From positions 1,858,030 through 1,922,029 of the forward strand of contig VXAZ01001047.1 of assembly GCA_013399875.1 (NCBI GenBank): DNA of 64,000 nt. Reading direction: 5' to 3'. The stretch is from Gymnorhina tibicen. Its lineage: Eukaryota > Chordata > Aves > Passeriformes > Artamidae. The notes under the pieces were generated by a model that saw only the letters and a program-made list of their open reading frames with translations, searched no databases and was not told the origin of the DNA. The position numbers were made by a program, and so were the translations under genes. Positions 13,301-28,566 of the stretch are shown piece by piece (position 1 is the first letter of the stretch; the number at the start of each line of letters is the position of its first letter).

Positions 13301-16300
13301 AGAGAATGCAAATTAAGAGCTGTTGTGGTAACTGGATAGTGTCTGGCATTAGTAGACTGAAGAAAAACACACTACTGTGTAAAAGGTGAATAATGCCTGA
13401 AAAGAAGTGCAATTAGGACCAGCTATCACAGGGTTTAACACATTATCTCTTCAGACTACACCAAACAGGTTCATGAGGATCTTTGCTAACTGAAATCAGA
13501 TAGATGCTGCTGGAAGAGGAAGTTACTGGTGTTCCCTATGGCTCACTTGCAGGATAAATGCCTTTGAGATCCAGAGCACCAAACAGTGCACCAAACTACA
13601 CTTTACCCTTTTTTTGTTTGTTTTGCCCCACTGACCGTAGCTTGCTCACTAAGCTTTATTCACTCCTCTTTCTGCCTTCCTTTTATTTTGCTCTGTATTA
13701 CAATGCGCAGGATAATATTATTAAACAATCACATTTGTGAATGTCAGAAAAAAGTATCCTTTTGAAATAATTCAGTGGGAATCAGCAGAGGAGTTGCACA
13801 CAAGGACCAAAGATGATTCCATCCCCTCCGAAACTGTGGCTTGTCACAACTGTATACCAGGCTTGAATTTCCCTATTGATACAACTACATGCCGGTCTCA
13901 ATTTTAAAGATCCATTTCAGTAGAACTACTGCCTCTGCATTCTTTTAAACTATTGTGAAGAAATATGAACGCAGAAAGATCTATTTTTATATCAATATTC
14001 TAAGGGAACATAAAAGGGAATCTAGCTTTGTCCTCATGATTTATACTGTCAATAGAAAGCTTTAACTAAGTTACAGTAATATTATTCAGTTGGATTTGGG
14101 TTTTTGTATAGCAGACATATGTGAGCTATGAATCTCAAGAAACAAAAAAATCTATTTAGCTGTAGGCACTTTTATATCACCAGCAGGCTTAGGTATGCTT
14201 TCAGCATTTTGTCTGTTCAATGCTAATGGCAATGGATTAGGCAGATTAGATATGCCTACCAGTGCAGCTCCCCGATAAATTACAGGCTTTCTATCCACAG
14301 CAGGCCCTCAATAATTCCATTTTCTGTAGAAATGAAAATGTGTCTTTGGAACAAAAGAAAGCACTCAGCCTCCGAGCTATTCACAGAAAGTTTTGCTGGT
14401 ATACAGCCATATGTCAAAGCATGCCTACTGTTCTGTAAGTCACCCTGGGAACAGCAGGACTAATGAAGCCTTGTTTCCTGGAGAATTATGTCCTACATTT
14501 AGCACCCACAGTGTAATGCAGACCCTGAGCCCTCCAGTGCAACACAGCGGTATTCCCTATGCTCCCTCACAGCAACCTTACACAATGCCTGAACTTCTCC
14601 ATCCCACACACAGCTCTGCCCAAGTGTCCTCCAACAGCATTTCTCCACTGCCTCCTCTCCATGCCCTTCCCCTTCCTAGAGTCACCATCCTCATCCTTCT
14701 TTCTTCGCAGCTTCTGCCAGCCTAGTGCTACACCTGCACTGATAGGGTACCAGCAGCAGCTGAACATAATGAACTAGACCTGAACTCTGTCTCCTCCAGC
14801 CTGGCAGGAACCACTACAAGCTGGGCAGTGAGTCCAACACCATTAGAGGGAAGATGGACAGACAAAGGGATACATAGGGTGGTTGCACACACTGTGTTTT
14901 CTTTGAAAGCTAAAAATCTAGTCTTCTCCAAAGGCTGCTGAGATGCTTCTTGGTGCTCCTTTTCAGGAAACACATCAGCATGACAGACTTAACAGAATAT
15001 TCACCCTCCAAAAATGTCCTGAGATAATTGTTTTCATTGCACAACTTCTGCTTCTGGGAGTTTATTTGCACAGCTAACTCAAAAGAGAGAAAATAGCCGG
15101 TAAGTGTTATTAAGTTTTATGCATTTTAATAAAGCCTGTAAGAAGCTATCTAAAAAGATCAGTGCTGCTGCCTCAGACTGAGGTTCTCAGCCCTATCTTC
15201 CCCCTACAGAAAGGCCTTGGCATGACAGAAGATGATGCACTACGCAATTCCTCAAAAAAGATGGACTTGTGGCAAGCTTTTCAGTTTCCTCTAGCTGTGA
15301 GATATCAGAGCTATATCAGCAAGAGATTTAACAAGGTGTTGGCTGCTGTGTTATAAGAGAGATCTCAATAGCAGTGAAACAGTTTTTGTGTTTGTATTTT
15401 TAAACTGTGTCATGGAGCCTTAAGCAAAATTTGCTCTGTGGAGGAAAAAGTATGAACTCTTGGCAAAACCAACATGGATAGTTGGGGCAAGCCCACAGGA
15501 TCCAGCCTGTCTTTGTGAATCTTTGGATGGGCTGTCCCATGAAAACTAAATAAAAAGCAGGAGTGGAAAAATAGGGACACAGTCATGGATACACTGTGTC
15601 TGTATGCTTTGCATTGGAATAAGGGTTATTTTTTACCACCACCCACATAAAATTTCCCACTTCCAGCTGAACTTCTCAGCTGAAAACTGGGAGACATCAA
15701 TTTTAGATAACAGGTAGAGAAAAATATATCTACATAGCTATCACAGGAAAGTATTTAACTGTGATTATAGTCGCCAACACCCACCTCCTGAGATTATGAA
15801 TAAGCATTTATATGAAAAGCTATTACCAATAATTATATTGCTTATATGGTTTACTAAATATCTGTGGATTTTATAAACTTCATCAAAACCACAGGCCTCT
15901 TCAGCTTTCCCACCCCTACTGGTATACAAAGTAATGGGAATTGGTTTGGTCCCATTACCACCATTTTCTATCGGCAGAAGTCAGGGCCTAACATTAACAT
16001 TTCACTTTCTTCCCTTCCTTTTCTTTCATTCCCCCTCTACAATCCAGGAAGACATTACCTTTTCCTCTAGAAAGAGCCATGCCTTTGAAGGACAATATTA
16101 GTATAACTTGTTATAAACTAAAAGAGGCATTGAGGCAAATAATACTATACACAAAAGAGGATTCCCCACATTTGTTAAAATTCCCAACTGAATTTCTTTC
16201 ATCAGAAAGACAGAGCTCTAACTGTGCTTTTAATTCTTGAATTGTTTTGATGATTAAGCTTGGCATAAATACTTATTTACAAAATATCAAAATTATACAT

Positions 16301-19300
16301 TTCATTAATTTTTCAAAATGTTTTTGCCAGCAATATTGTCAAATGTTGTCTACAACAAGTTTTTGCTTCAGAATTTATGTAATACAGAACAAAATTATTC
16401 TCCTTCAAAGTCCTGTCCTCAGATAAGTTAGCATTTTAGAATTACTTGATTATTTTAAACATTATCCTTTATCTTCTAATGATGTGAAATACATTAATCT
16501 TTCCTGACTCTATTTGTCACAATTTAGTTTCCTCCTGACATGCTGCAATTCTCGGCAATTATTTGAATCTTGCCCTAAAACCTAGAATTGAAAAAGCTAA
16601 AAATATTAAAATACATTGTTTCAAGTGGGAATTCTACATATATATAAATTCACATTAGCAAAAACTTAGTAGAACTAAGAAATGAGCTCACGCTTCCCAA
16701 AATCACAGTATTTTGCATTCTATTTTTTATTCAAACAAAGCCTCGTCAAATAGAACTAACCATGTCACAGAAGACTGAAGTAATTTTTAAATGCATTATG
16801 TTCTTTTCACTGAGCATTCAGTCTGTTCAGCTTAGTGCCAAAAAAGGCTCTCCTTAAACCCTAGACTGCACTCATGGGATAAACTGCTGATTATATCAAA
16901 GGAACCGACTTGTTGCCAAAGTATTTGATACCTGGCTGGCATTTTCCCCAGGCAAGTGTGTTTTGCGAGGCCTATGAACTGTGTTGTAGTTTATGCTATT
17001 TTGGTTCTATGAAAGTTAGAAGCAGCAGCTGAGACAGATCCAAGCCTGTCATTTTCTAATCTAAGTCACCACACGCATCATGCTTTGTCAGTGATGAAAA
17101 ATAGAAATACAGCAGCCGGACGTGTCTTTGGCCATAGAGTGTCCAGAAGACATTTTAGTGAAGTCTAATGTCCACAGCTCAAATTCACTTTGTGTGCAGA
17201 AAACTGAGCTACACAGACAGTGCATTCATCCTCAAAGAAAACTGAAATTACTTTGATTCTGGTAATTATTAGGTCTAATGTTAGCAGTGTTTAGGGAAAG
17301 AGAGCTATGCTATCTTCCGTGGAATCACTTCAAGGCACCACAGCAAGATGGGTAAAAGTAAATGCTACTGCCCTGAGGATGAGAAGAAACTAAGTACTTC
17401 TGTCCTCATCCTGTGCCAGCAATATTTGGAAATAGCAGCAGAGCAGGGATATAGGTAGGGCAAAGGTGATAGGAGTAGGGTTATGGTAGGTGGGAAAGTT
17501 ATTGGACTGCAGTGGAGAAAGGGTGAAGACCTGAAAGAGGTCTGGAGGGATTCCCAAGTGTTCCTAGGGAGTGGATACCAGCAAGGAATTAGAGGGTTCT
17601 GAGAGGGGTAGAAGGTTTAGGAGCAGTCAGGGACGATTTGAGTCTGCAGCAGGTTTTCTTCCCCTCTTTTCCCCCTAACCGTCCCCACTTATCCTCACAG
17701 TCTGACCTCAGTACAGCAGATCCCTCAGCTTATTGCTTTTCAACACTGTATCTTCTTTCCCTGTCTTTTTCCCTGGCAGGCAAAGCCCCCCAATTCTACC
17801 TCCATCACTCTTAGATATCATTCTCCACATATTCCCTTTCTCGCACTTCCCTCCAGAGTTTCTGGCATGTAAGAACAATAATGTGAGCTTGATGGGACTT
17901 GGAGGACTTGGAGAGAAAATTACAAAATGGACCACAATGTTCTTTCCTTGCTCTCTTTGCAAGCTGTTCTGGTCAGTTAACACTTCACTCATCATCAGGA
18001 AGAATCTTTCCTGACTATTTTAACTCTTTCTTGTAAATTCATAGCCCCCTTTTGAACAATGGATATTTTGAGTCACCACATCTCAGGAACCTGAAAGAAA
18101 AGCCAGATGGGAATAGATCACTCTGATCTTGTAACAGTTCAAATAGATCTCCTGCTCTTGTGCCCACTACACCATTACATTTCTTTACTTCCAAAAATTC
18201 CACTTGGAGGCAGAATATTTTGTACAGATCAACACCACCAAGAGCTAAAAATAAGTTGCATATACCTGTGACTGGAAACAGTACATCAAGGCCAGGAAAA
18301 TCCAAGAAAATGGGGAATGCTTGACAGACAAAGAGAGTCTCTCAAGTAAAATTACCCTTCTGCTGCCAACATTATTTAAGACAGAAGAATCTCCACTGGT
18401 TTCCAGGACATTGGTCCCACAAATAAACTATCTCTCAGCCTATATTTCAAGTCTCTTTTGCTGCTTTGATGGCTGACTTGCTATTGCGAAAAAAATGCCC
18501 TTCATTTTTCTAAACAAGCAGCTTACTCATTGTTCTCCACAAACTCTTATCGAAACAAGTGTACATTTGTGTCTATGTAAAAGCTTTACATTTGAAAGCA
18601 CAGTTGTATTAATCTTGGTTCATAATTTCAGGCTTCCCTCTGACAATAAAAAATTATGCTACCTAGAATGTTGTAAATTGGGTACTGTAATAACTAACTC
18701 AATTTTTAATGTCTCTCCCTTTCTCTAATATAAATTACCTTCTGCAACACCACAATGTCATTGAAAAACACTTGAACAAATTATGCACTTTACAAGGAAA
18801 AATCAAGAGGATGTAGGAAAAAAATGTATCTGACTACAAAGACTCTGTGAACCAAGACAACAAGATCACTGTTCCCCTACAGCTTATAGAGTGGTCTTCT
18901 TTTATGGTTTTTTCCCATCAGCATAGAGTAGGTTTTACAGCTCCTCCTCTGCCTGCAAGTGGCATCAATTAACTCTGGACTAAACACACTCTGTCCACAT
19001 TTCAGCCAGTGTGAGACGGCAAAGCCTTTTCAGGCTGCATGAGAAATTCAGACCAGCTAAGAATCATTTCTGACATTCATGAAATGTATAATGTTTGGCC
19101 CTTTTTTGAAAAGCAAGTTCAAAGTGATTGAAAAACCAATCTTTCCAAAGAAGCATAGCTACATTTTACATTCACCTCTGCGTGCAGCAATCACGTTTAT
19201 TAGAATGTAAGGCAGACTTGGGCTTCATCATACAGGGGCTATTATAAATTAACCACCGTGTAAGGAAAAAAATTTAAAAGTGGACAGACAAACAGAAAGA

Positions 19301-22300
19301 AATATAAACCATGCACATAAGATATCTTAAAATAAACCACTTGGAAAGGGAACATGAAAAAAATCTTGACTGCTGATCAAAAAAGTGTATAAAAATTTAA
19401 ACCAGTTGGATGTCTGCATATAAAGGCCACACTTCTCAAAAAATCCAACATTCGCTACATAACAACAGGCTATACTCCTCTGCTTTCGAAGACATTGATT
19501 TATTTTTTCTTGAAAAGGGGAGCCTTACACTATTCTAATGAAAACAGTGGTTTTGTTTATTTAATTCAAGATACCAAAATGCCTCAGACACATCCTTGAT
19601 GATCAACATGACATTGTATTCTTTTGCTTTAGTCTAAGGAGCCCTCTAGTGCTCACTAACAGCAGCCATCATATATTATTTCAAACAAGTAAGGAAATCC
19701 CTTGCAAATCTCTACCTATTAGCTCTACCAAACACCTCCAACTAAAGGAAAGAAAATGAATTTTAGGCACTGGGTGATACATCTGCATGAAGAAAATAAC
19801 TTAAATTCCATAGTTAAGACTGTTATTTGGAAAATATGTTTATGATGCTTTTCATAAAATTTTAAAGGACTCATGGGTTTAAACAACATTTCAGTCATCC
19901 ACTCACAACATTCATTGATACAAATTTATTTATATATAGAAAAAGAGCCTTCAGCATTCAAATTTATTTAGTTCTCTTAGTCACCACTGATGAAAGTCAG
20001 TGACTAATGGGTCATGCTGCAATTATCTCCAGGGAGGTATTTTCTTCCATAGAGGTTCTGTTCAGGTGAGTTCATGAAGGACCACCCCATTCCCCTTTAA
20101 ACAATTAACTGCAAAACCCTTCAGACCATGTTGTGTAGAAAAGGTGCTATTAGCTTAAGATTTCTTATTCATTCACATTCTCACCCACTCCCTCATCTGG
20201 GTCAACAAAATTGGCTATGGAGGTAAGCTGTGAACCACACCATGACATTCCTCAGTGCTACCACAGCCTGTAGAAAAAACATAGAGAATACACCTTCGAG
20301 TTCCCTGTCCACCATCTGAGAAAGGATTTTAACCCATTCCTCCACTGAAAAGAGCTGCAAGACAGAGATGTGGCAATCCATAAAATAGCACAAAATATTC
20401 CTACGTTTTGTCCAGAGGGAGTGTACTGACAGACTAATCTGAACTGCTCTGTAATGTCCAATGACTTGAGTTCCTGCTCCTTAAAAAGTTTAGTTTAGCA
20501 GTACAGTACTTGTTACTGAATCTCCCAACCCCTACCAGTAACAATCCAACAATGGATTTATCAGCAAAGGGTGGTTGCCAGGTATCACAGAATGAATACC
20601 ATTCCCTTTTTTAAGGGGAAACTGATTCTTATCCAAGCAGCTGTAATATTAGAATGAAGTTAGTATAAAATTGTAACTGATTTCCTTTTCTTATCCTAAT
20701 ATCAGCAAGTTACTGTCAGTTACACCTTAGAAACACTGTTTTGTCAACTGCAGTCACAATCCAGATGTGAAAGAAAAATGTATTCTCTGCACTTCAAATT
20801 TAAGAAACTACTTGTATACTTACAAACACATGCCGGCGTGTTATTCTTTCACTGGGCAACCAGTATCATACAGAATTCCATACCCAGACTTTGCAGGAAG
20901 CTTTCAAAAAAAACCGAAAAAAACCCTGCAAAGCCCTCCAAAGCACCAAACCTCCCCTCTAGTTTAGCTGAAGACCTATCTATTTTGTATTTACAGAGAC
21001 ACAGATAGAGCCTTTGGTCTTAGCAACAGCAAAGAGTTGGATAGAACACTGCCACCCTTAGAGACATGAAGCTTTCACAGAAGATTACAAAGTTACTTCA
21101 GCTCTCACAAATCTCCTAGACCCCACTGTGCACGCAAAATTGTCCAGGACAAGGTACCTCTACTACCTATGTCAGGAGCAGGGAATATATGTATCTAGAG
21201 GATAATGAGAAGTCAAAGACAAAACTACAATGTTCCTTAAGCTATAAAAGTGTAACTTTTATGGACTGAGTGGTTACACTGGTACTTCTACATCACTTTA
21301 ACTGGCCTTGATACAGCTCTTGAAAGTGAATTTAAAAGTTTGTCACCCTGAAGGATACTTGTTGTCAGCAAGAGAGGATATTCTTCATCTACACTGAAGC
21401 ATTTTCTTTAGGGAGATAATACAATAAATATCGAGGTAATATGGTATTTTATTTCTGCTTCTTTCATGACTTATAGTAGCTTTTTATATCCACTGCATGA
21501 TTGCAATTGAAAAAGGGCCAGAAATGTAATGCTGCAGTGAGATAAAAGCTAATATATTAAATACTCATACAAAAAAATACTAGATTTCTATAACTTCTTG
21601 ATTTCTAGAAAGACTATGCAAAAGTTTTGAGAATAAAGTTTGATAGCAAAGGCATGCCCTCTGACAAGACTGATACTCATCCTCGAGATGTCATTTCAAA
21701 GTCCACATTTAGATTTGCTGTAGTATAATGATATATTATTATGTGCAATCAAAAACACTGCTAAATTAACGGGATTAGGAAGCGTAACATCAGCCTTTGT
21801 CTGAGCTCTGTTAGGCAAGCTGGACATCTGAAAAGCCACCTAGTGACTGCTTGTTCACTCTTCCATTAGGAAGAGTACAGAATAGGTAACACAGTCTTAA
21901 CTCCCATATGTTTACTTAGAGGATTCTTACTTCAGGGACTCGAAAGGATACTTTTGTGTTGCAGTTACTGTAAGAACAAGAAGTGTAAATTATTTTCAAT
22001 ATGGAATGAAAATGTCAATTCACTTACCTCAGTTACAGAGTGTTTATGCAAAAGCTTTAGAACTGTTCATAACATCCTAGCATTAGCACAAGCTGGTTAT
22101 CTTAAAGTAAATGAAATTAATGTTTCCTATGAAACCAGTAAAATTATCTAGGGAATATAAGAAAAAGGAAAATACATAAAATCCTGTAGTGAATTTAAGT
22201 CTGTGGAATTAATCTATTGAGGTCATTAACGACAAGGTCAAAGCGCATACGACTTCACCAAGAACAGCACTACCAGAGAAGAAAACCTTGTTTTCCCGAA

Positions 22301-24219
22301 GGAAATTTACTGCTGCTTTATTATTATTATATTTTCCCACGTAAATTAGAGTTCAATTCTCAGTGTCCTGTTATGATTTCCCTCCTCCTGTAACCTCCAT
22401 TAGAAAATGAAATGCAGCATGAAAGAAAAGCAGACTGACACTAGAACAAATTAATTATGATGCTCTGACACAGGGGATTGGATTGTTTTATTATATTAAC
22501 GATAATACAGATTAATTTTGAAGAACCCTACTGGTCCTAATTCACAGAAACTAGAGATGCCACAAGACTGTTTTGTTAAAAGAAGCTGTAATTTCCAAGG
22601 TCAGGAAAGAACTTTGCATGCCATTATTTGACAGGAACATTTTCAAATACTTCCATGACTCAAAAACATGTTTGACAGCTACTCTCAGGTTAATTGTCAC
22701 AAACACGAGGTTTCATTTTCACCCTGACATAGCCAAAACTATCAACTAATCTATCCCCTGAGAAAGATACAATATTCCAAATTTATTCAACATTTTTTTT
22801 CCTTCTCCTTGAAAAAAGATCAGGATAAGGAAAAAAACATGAACTGCAGACCCCTATTGAGAGATGACTCTGCAGAGGTCAACTCATGTAAGCATGCATA
22901 TTTTGTTCATCTGAAAACTGAAAACCATAGCATGAATATGCATCTTCTGCAAAGGCTTTAAAGAGAACTATAATTTGGTAGTTACAAAGGTTACAAGTGC
23001 TTCTGGCTTCATCTTTTAAAAGCACGTTGAACAGAAATAATTTGCAATATGTAACTTCATACTTCCTGTTCCACGTTCGATTAATGACCTATTTTTCTTT
23101 TCCACTTCTCAGAGATATTTCAGAATTGAGCGCATTTTCCTTCTGCAATCAAAAAGGTTTATGGATCTCATAAGACTTTACAAAGATCTCTTCAAATGCC
23201 CGTTAACATTACATGTGAAAGATGAGGAGATTTATATATTTGCCTGAGATGCTTTCAACCCATTTCAAGTGAAATAAAAGTCAGATATTAAAAATTTTAC
23301 AACTGTTTCATGTAAAGTCAAGTATGAACTGAGCTCCTACTTGAAACTGAAGCTACTTCAAGTTCTGTGGAATCCAGAACTAGGCAGGGAGCCAGTGCAC
23401 AATGGCAGTACATGCTACAGCTGCCATCCTGCCTGGCAAAACCAGTTTGTAGCCCTGTGCTCAATGTTCACCTCTAGTTATGAAGCTTTAAAGAGAGTCC
23501 TTCACAGGCCTCACATGGGAAACTGGTTGGATTATACGAAGTTAAGAATGGTATGACATTAAAATTCAGCACTTCAGAGCAGAGAGTAATAGTAAACAAC
23601 CAGAAAAGCAGCCAAACTCTTGGACCTTCCAGAGGCAGCTGGAGTGTTCACCTCTCAGCAGTGGCTGCTCCCCTGGTCCAGCAGTGCTGTTCTGAGCACA
23701 TGTCCAGGGGCTGCCTGCAGCTGTTCACAGACTTTAGACAAGTGCAGTTTTGATTCCCTGCATTTACAGCATTTTTTCTCATGGTAACATATCACATGAT
23801 AAGCAATATTTGGCACATAAATCTCCAGTATTTAAATAACGCTATGAAACCTGATTTCAATCAGTTATTAATCATAGTCTTGTGTCTGTAATTGTCCTTC
23901 CTACAAAAATACACTCGAACATTTATGATCATGCCTTCAAAGCACAAATTTACCAACACTGACATAATAAAAAAGAAAGGAACGTATTAGAATTCAGCTT
24001 CATATGTTAGAACCAACAAGTTTTCTCTTTTAAAATAAACGTAATTGGGAGGGCAATAGGATTTGGGAACTTTTAAAAGTGTTCTTCGTAGAAGTCATTA
24101 TATACCTTTAACTATTTGTTTAAAGTTTAATTAAGAAGTAGTGGGGGAAAAAAAAAACAACCTCTCTGGAAGGTTGTCCAAATCTACAATACTTTAGTAT
24201 CCATGGCTCACATGGCATA
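7329..24219. other. No gene recognised
   Basis: About 17 kb of AT-rich noncoding DNA. It contains short simple tracts (for example CTGT units at 12101-12117) and many chance frames under 115 codons, none with a recognisable domain. If RNF144B starts at the 36.7-kb island, this would be intronic. Confidence 0.55.
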
Positions 24220-24800
24220 GGTAAGCCCTCTTTAGGTACTGGAAGACTGCTCTAAAGTCTACCTGGGGCCTTTTCCAGGCTGAATGACAACCCTCAGCCT
24301 GTCCTCATATGGAAGGTGCTCCAGGCCTTTGATAATCTTCAAGGCCTTCCACTGGACTTGCTCCAACAGACCCACATCTTTCTTATGCTGGGGGCCCCAA
24401 AGCTGGACACAGCGCTCCAGGTGGGGTCCCACCAGAGCGGAGCAGAGGGGCTGAATCCCCTGCCTCAACATGCATCACACTTTTTTTGATGCAGCCCAGA
24501 ATGCAATAAGCTTTCACATTCAGTTTTTCATCCACCAATTCCCCTTAGACCTTCTCCGCAGGGCTGTTCTCAATCCACTCATTGCCCAGCCTGTATCCAT
24601 GTTTGGGATTGCCCCAACCCAGGTGTAGGACCTTGCACTTGGCCTTGTTGAACTTCATGAGGTTTGCATAGTCCCGCCTCTCAGGCCTATCCAGGTCCCT
24701 CTGGATGGCATCCCGTTCCCTCCAGTGTGTCAACTGCACCACCACACAGCTTGGTGTCATCAACAAACTTGCTGAGGTGTTGTTGCTTGTACTACTCAAG
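24220..24800 (-). mobile_element. CR1 LINE fragment, reverse-transcriptase C-terminal part
   Basis: Read on the - strand it encodes decayed CR1 ORF2 protein, with pieces such as [32 protein letters not shown], then HLERCVQLWGPQHKKD and IKGLEHLPYEDRLR. These are typical of the C-terminal end of the CR1 reverse transcriptase. The frame is broken near 24480-24545 and the 3' UTR is missing beyond about 24220. Confidence 0.93.
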
Positions 24801-27800
24801 TACAAGCAGTAGTCCTAAACCTAAAATAATATTAGTGAACAAACAACTCACTGTTTTCTCAGAACACATCCCCCCTTTCCCTTGTTGTTAATGTCATCAG
24901 GTTGTCTGAGTTGAGCTTGAACTAACAGCTTTATATCCCAAACTCTTCTGTCAGAGGGCCAAGGGGAGAGAACAGATAATGAATAGGGAAATGATAAATT
25001 AGTGTTTCGTGGCACTCACCCAGGAGATGGACATAGAGACGCAGGAGCTTAGTAAATCCACACACACACACACACCAGTATTCTGGATGAAGGAGGTCCT
25101 CAGAGGCCATCAATTCCCTACTGCCACCGCAAGGGTATCACCATATGCATGCTCTCAATCCCTCTATACATTGTGCCAGTCCAGCTTCTGCCTGTGCTTC
25201 AATTCCCTCCTGCACCCCTTCATTCACTAGTTGGATGTCCTGAGCTGATGGACAACAGGACCATCAGAGCTCCGTTAATTTCCAGGCAGCAACTCAGGAC
25301 AAAGTAGCACATGCATCTGTCCTCTGAAAATGAAGAACCAGGATACAAACCACACACGGGGAGTCAGAGGTAATGAGCATGTAATCAGTACTGAAGGGCA
25401 TGCTGCACACTCTATGACTTTTTTTTTAATGCCTGCCATTTACAGCTTTTGTAAATTAACACGCTTAGCAGGCTGGTGGGAATCTGAGTCATCTATAACA
25501 TAAAATCAATGTATTCAAATGTTTAAAACCAGCAAGTACAAGTTTCAGGTTTTAGGAGATATTAGAGTTGTAATTTATTTTGCTATTAAAAATATGTCCA
25601 CTTCTACTATGTAAAAACTCTAATGTTTTATTCAATAAATAAAATGTAGAACTATTATTCATATTACTTTACATTTGGTTTTAAGACCCAAGTCAGCTAA
25701 TCTCTGGGGATACTGCGAAATCCAATGATTAAGACTGATTTTATTAACACACAAAAAAGAGAAACATTTCATAAGAGCTAAAAAACCCCAGAAGGATTCA
25801 AAACAATTAAAACAGTGGTTTGTTATGTTAATGACAAAGTAGTTCTAATTCTTATTAAATTTTCCCTTTATGACAAAAGACCAACTTATTTGATTCAAAA
25901 GCAAGTCATTAGAACTGTGAGGAAAGAAATAAATGTACCTTCAACTGAAATTTTACTCAAATTTTTACATTGGAATGTGCTGGAGACATTATATTACATC
26001 TAAATATTAAAAATCACAATCTGGTGCAACTGTGGGCTTCCCCTGAAAGACGAGCTCCTACTTGCCTCCTTCCCCCTCACTTCTTTCTTCCTTAGCTTCC
26101 TCTCCACCAGACCTGGTAACTGTGCAACCACAAAGTAAGACAGTCCAGCTGACTCATTTGACAGAAGATTTAGTCAGTCTTCTGCCAAACTCCAAAAAAG
26201 AATAAACACTTTTCATCAGACCAGTTTACTGGACTTGCCCTAGGAACAGAGGAAGTATATGAATTGGTACAGAATTGTAATAGAAATCCACTTCCTCCTA
26301 TGGGAATGGCAGTTGTACTAGACAGCATCATATCCAGCCACATGCTCAGGGCATAGTTTTAAGCTAAAATGGACCTAATTTCATCTTACCCCCGCAAAAA
26401 GAAAGACGGTCCTGACTTCTAATTTGTGCCAGAATAGCACTGGTGCAGGCATGTGATCTGCAAGGTCTGGGCACTGAGCAAGAGCCTTAAATGACAAAAA
26501 ACCTGATCCTTTTCCAAGTGGTCCGTGTCTATTATCCAGTTAATCATGCTGCCAATAAACGCTAGAAGTAGCATAGAAGAGAGCAGCGACACTTGAAGGG
26601 TGGCCAGGAGGAGGACAGAGACACCCTCTCCAGCAGAAACACAGACTGAAGGTATTTCCATGCAAAATCGAGGACAAGGGCAATTCCTCCAAGGGCCCAG
26701 AATCAAGTAAGGAAGGAGAGGAGCTCCACCTTGTGAGGCCAACAGGCACCAACCGGCACCAACCAGCACGTTCGTTCTCTGTGATCCTTACACAGTCCCT
26801 GTGTGATGGCTGAATGGTCAGGCACATGTGAAACTTCCTCGTGTTTGAGTGGGTTCTACAGTTTTCACATCCTTCCACTCCCCAGTATTGTTCATTTTCT
26901 TCTGACAGTGTAATGAATGGATGGCACAGAGTGATCCCACTAAAGCAGCACCACTTTTGCAATAAAGAAATAGGAGTTCTCTTCCTAGTCCACTAATATT
27001 TTAATAAATAAATAAAACCAATTGTTTCACTTAAGCTGTTTTTGTTTTTTTCTTCCCATCTTCATCTCAATGTACACTGGGAGGATCTGGAAATCTACTG
27101 CCACAGAAACGTACAATAACTGTACATGCAACATTTGTCCCTTTACCCCTCTCCTCATCAGCTATAAACACCAATTAATGCATTTTTAAAATTACCTACA
27201 GATTTGCTTTTAAAATATCCTGAAACACTTGAGTTCTATTGGACTTTTCCAAATGTATCTGAAAATGTCAATTGGCACCAAAAAATACAGACAAATTTAC
27301 ATATTATACTATATTTGCCAGAATCAAACACAACACAGAAAGCAAAATGGGCTCTGCAATGATGACAGAATGCAAGTAAGGAAAAAACCTGTATTCAAAA
27401 AAACAAGTTCTAAAAGTCTCAATATACTGTAAGAATGAAATATTTAATTTACATGAGCAAAAGACAGAATAGAAATTGTTGCAAGTCTATGAACACTACT
27501 TATACCGGCCTTTACAGAAGAATCCCAAGCACAAAACCAGGTATCATCAGAAGAAAGCAGAAACCAACACCTAGTAGTATTTCCAAAGAAGCTGCTTCCA
27601 ACTCCTCTGGACTGTTTCAATTCATTTTCATGACTGTTTCTCTGAGGTCAGGAGCAGAGCCCATGCCAAAGAACATGATCTGTTTCACTAGTCAAAAGGG
27701 AGTATTTGGTTTGGGAAACATCAGGAATGTTTAAGGGGGCATATTTTGGGCTTTTTGCAGGTTACTACCAGGAAAAACCCCCATTTTTGGGTCTAGATTA

Positions 27801-28404
27801 CAGGAGAAGAAAGTGATGTATAACTACTCATAGGTTATAAAGAAGTTCAATGTACATTACTGCACACTAAGTTTGAAAAGTAGTCAGTGTTCCTAGCCAG
27901 AACCACATAAACAAGAAAGATTCCACATGTTCATCCAAATCAATCTGTACAGAACGTAATCATAACTCCAGAGAAGGAAGCATGCCTTATCCCACCACTA
28001 ACTGCATTCAAAATCTCCTCTCGCAGTTTCTCCAGGATAGCCTCCCTGTGTGAGGATCTTTGGAATCAGGGATGTCCACATGAGAAGCAGACTTTCACAC
28101 TGCTTGAAAAGTGTGGAAAGATATTCAAGAATACATTCAAGAATTGCATGAATGAAGAAAAGGACTCTTACAGCTTATCTACACAAAGAAGTTACTCTTC
28201 TTTGTATTAATTGAGGGTATGAATATACAGTACAAATTCAAAAACTCAACAACTACTTGAACAAGAATATTCAGTAACACCCAAAACAGGAGCCATGTGG
28301 CGCAACGCATGTTGTGTACATTCTGCCTTTTTCCCCAGCAACTTCTTTTGGAAGAAGCATTTTCAGTATCAGTAAAACACAAACGTCAACAAAGAAAACC
28401 CCTG
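24801..28404. other. No gene recognised
   Basis: Noncoding DNA with a CA repeat at 25059 and a tandem decamer GGCACCAACC (26745-26764). A 140-codon - strand frame (26540-26962) matches no family I know. Confidence 0.55.
25059..25075. repeat. CA dinucleotide microsatellite
   Basis: A run of CA units, about eight repeats, in noncoding DNA. Confidence 0.9.
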
Positions 28405-28566
28405 ACCAACCAACCAAAAACAAACAAACAAACAAACATGCCAACCAAAAAAAACAACAAAAAAACCCAAACCCCACCAAAAAAAACTGAACCCCCCCCA
28501 AAAAAAAACCACGAACAAACAAACAAAAAAAACCAAAACACCAAACCACCACCAGAAACAACCCCC
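28405..28566. repeat. A/C-only low-complexity tract
   Basis: The + strand is almost purely A and C, with CAAA repeats (28419-28437) and runs of up to nine C and eight A. The long open frames on both strands are artefacts of this composition. Confidence 0.9.
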
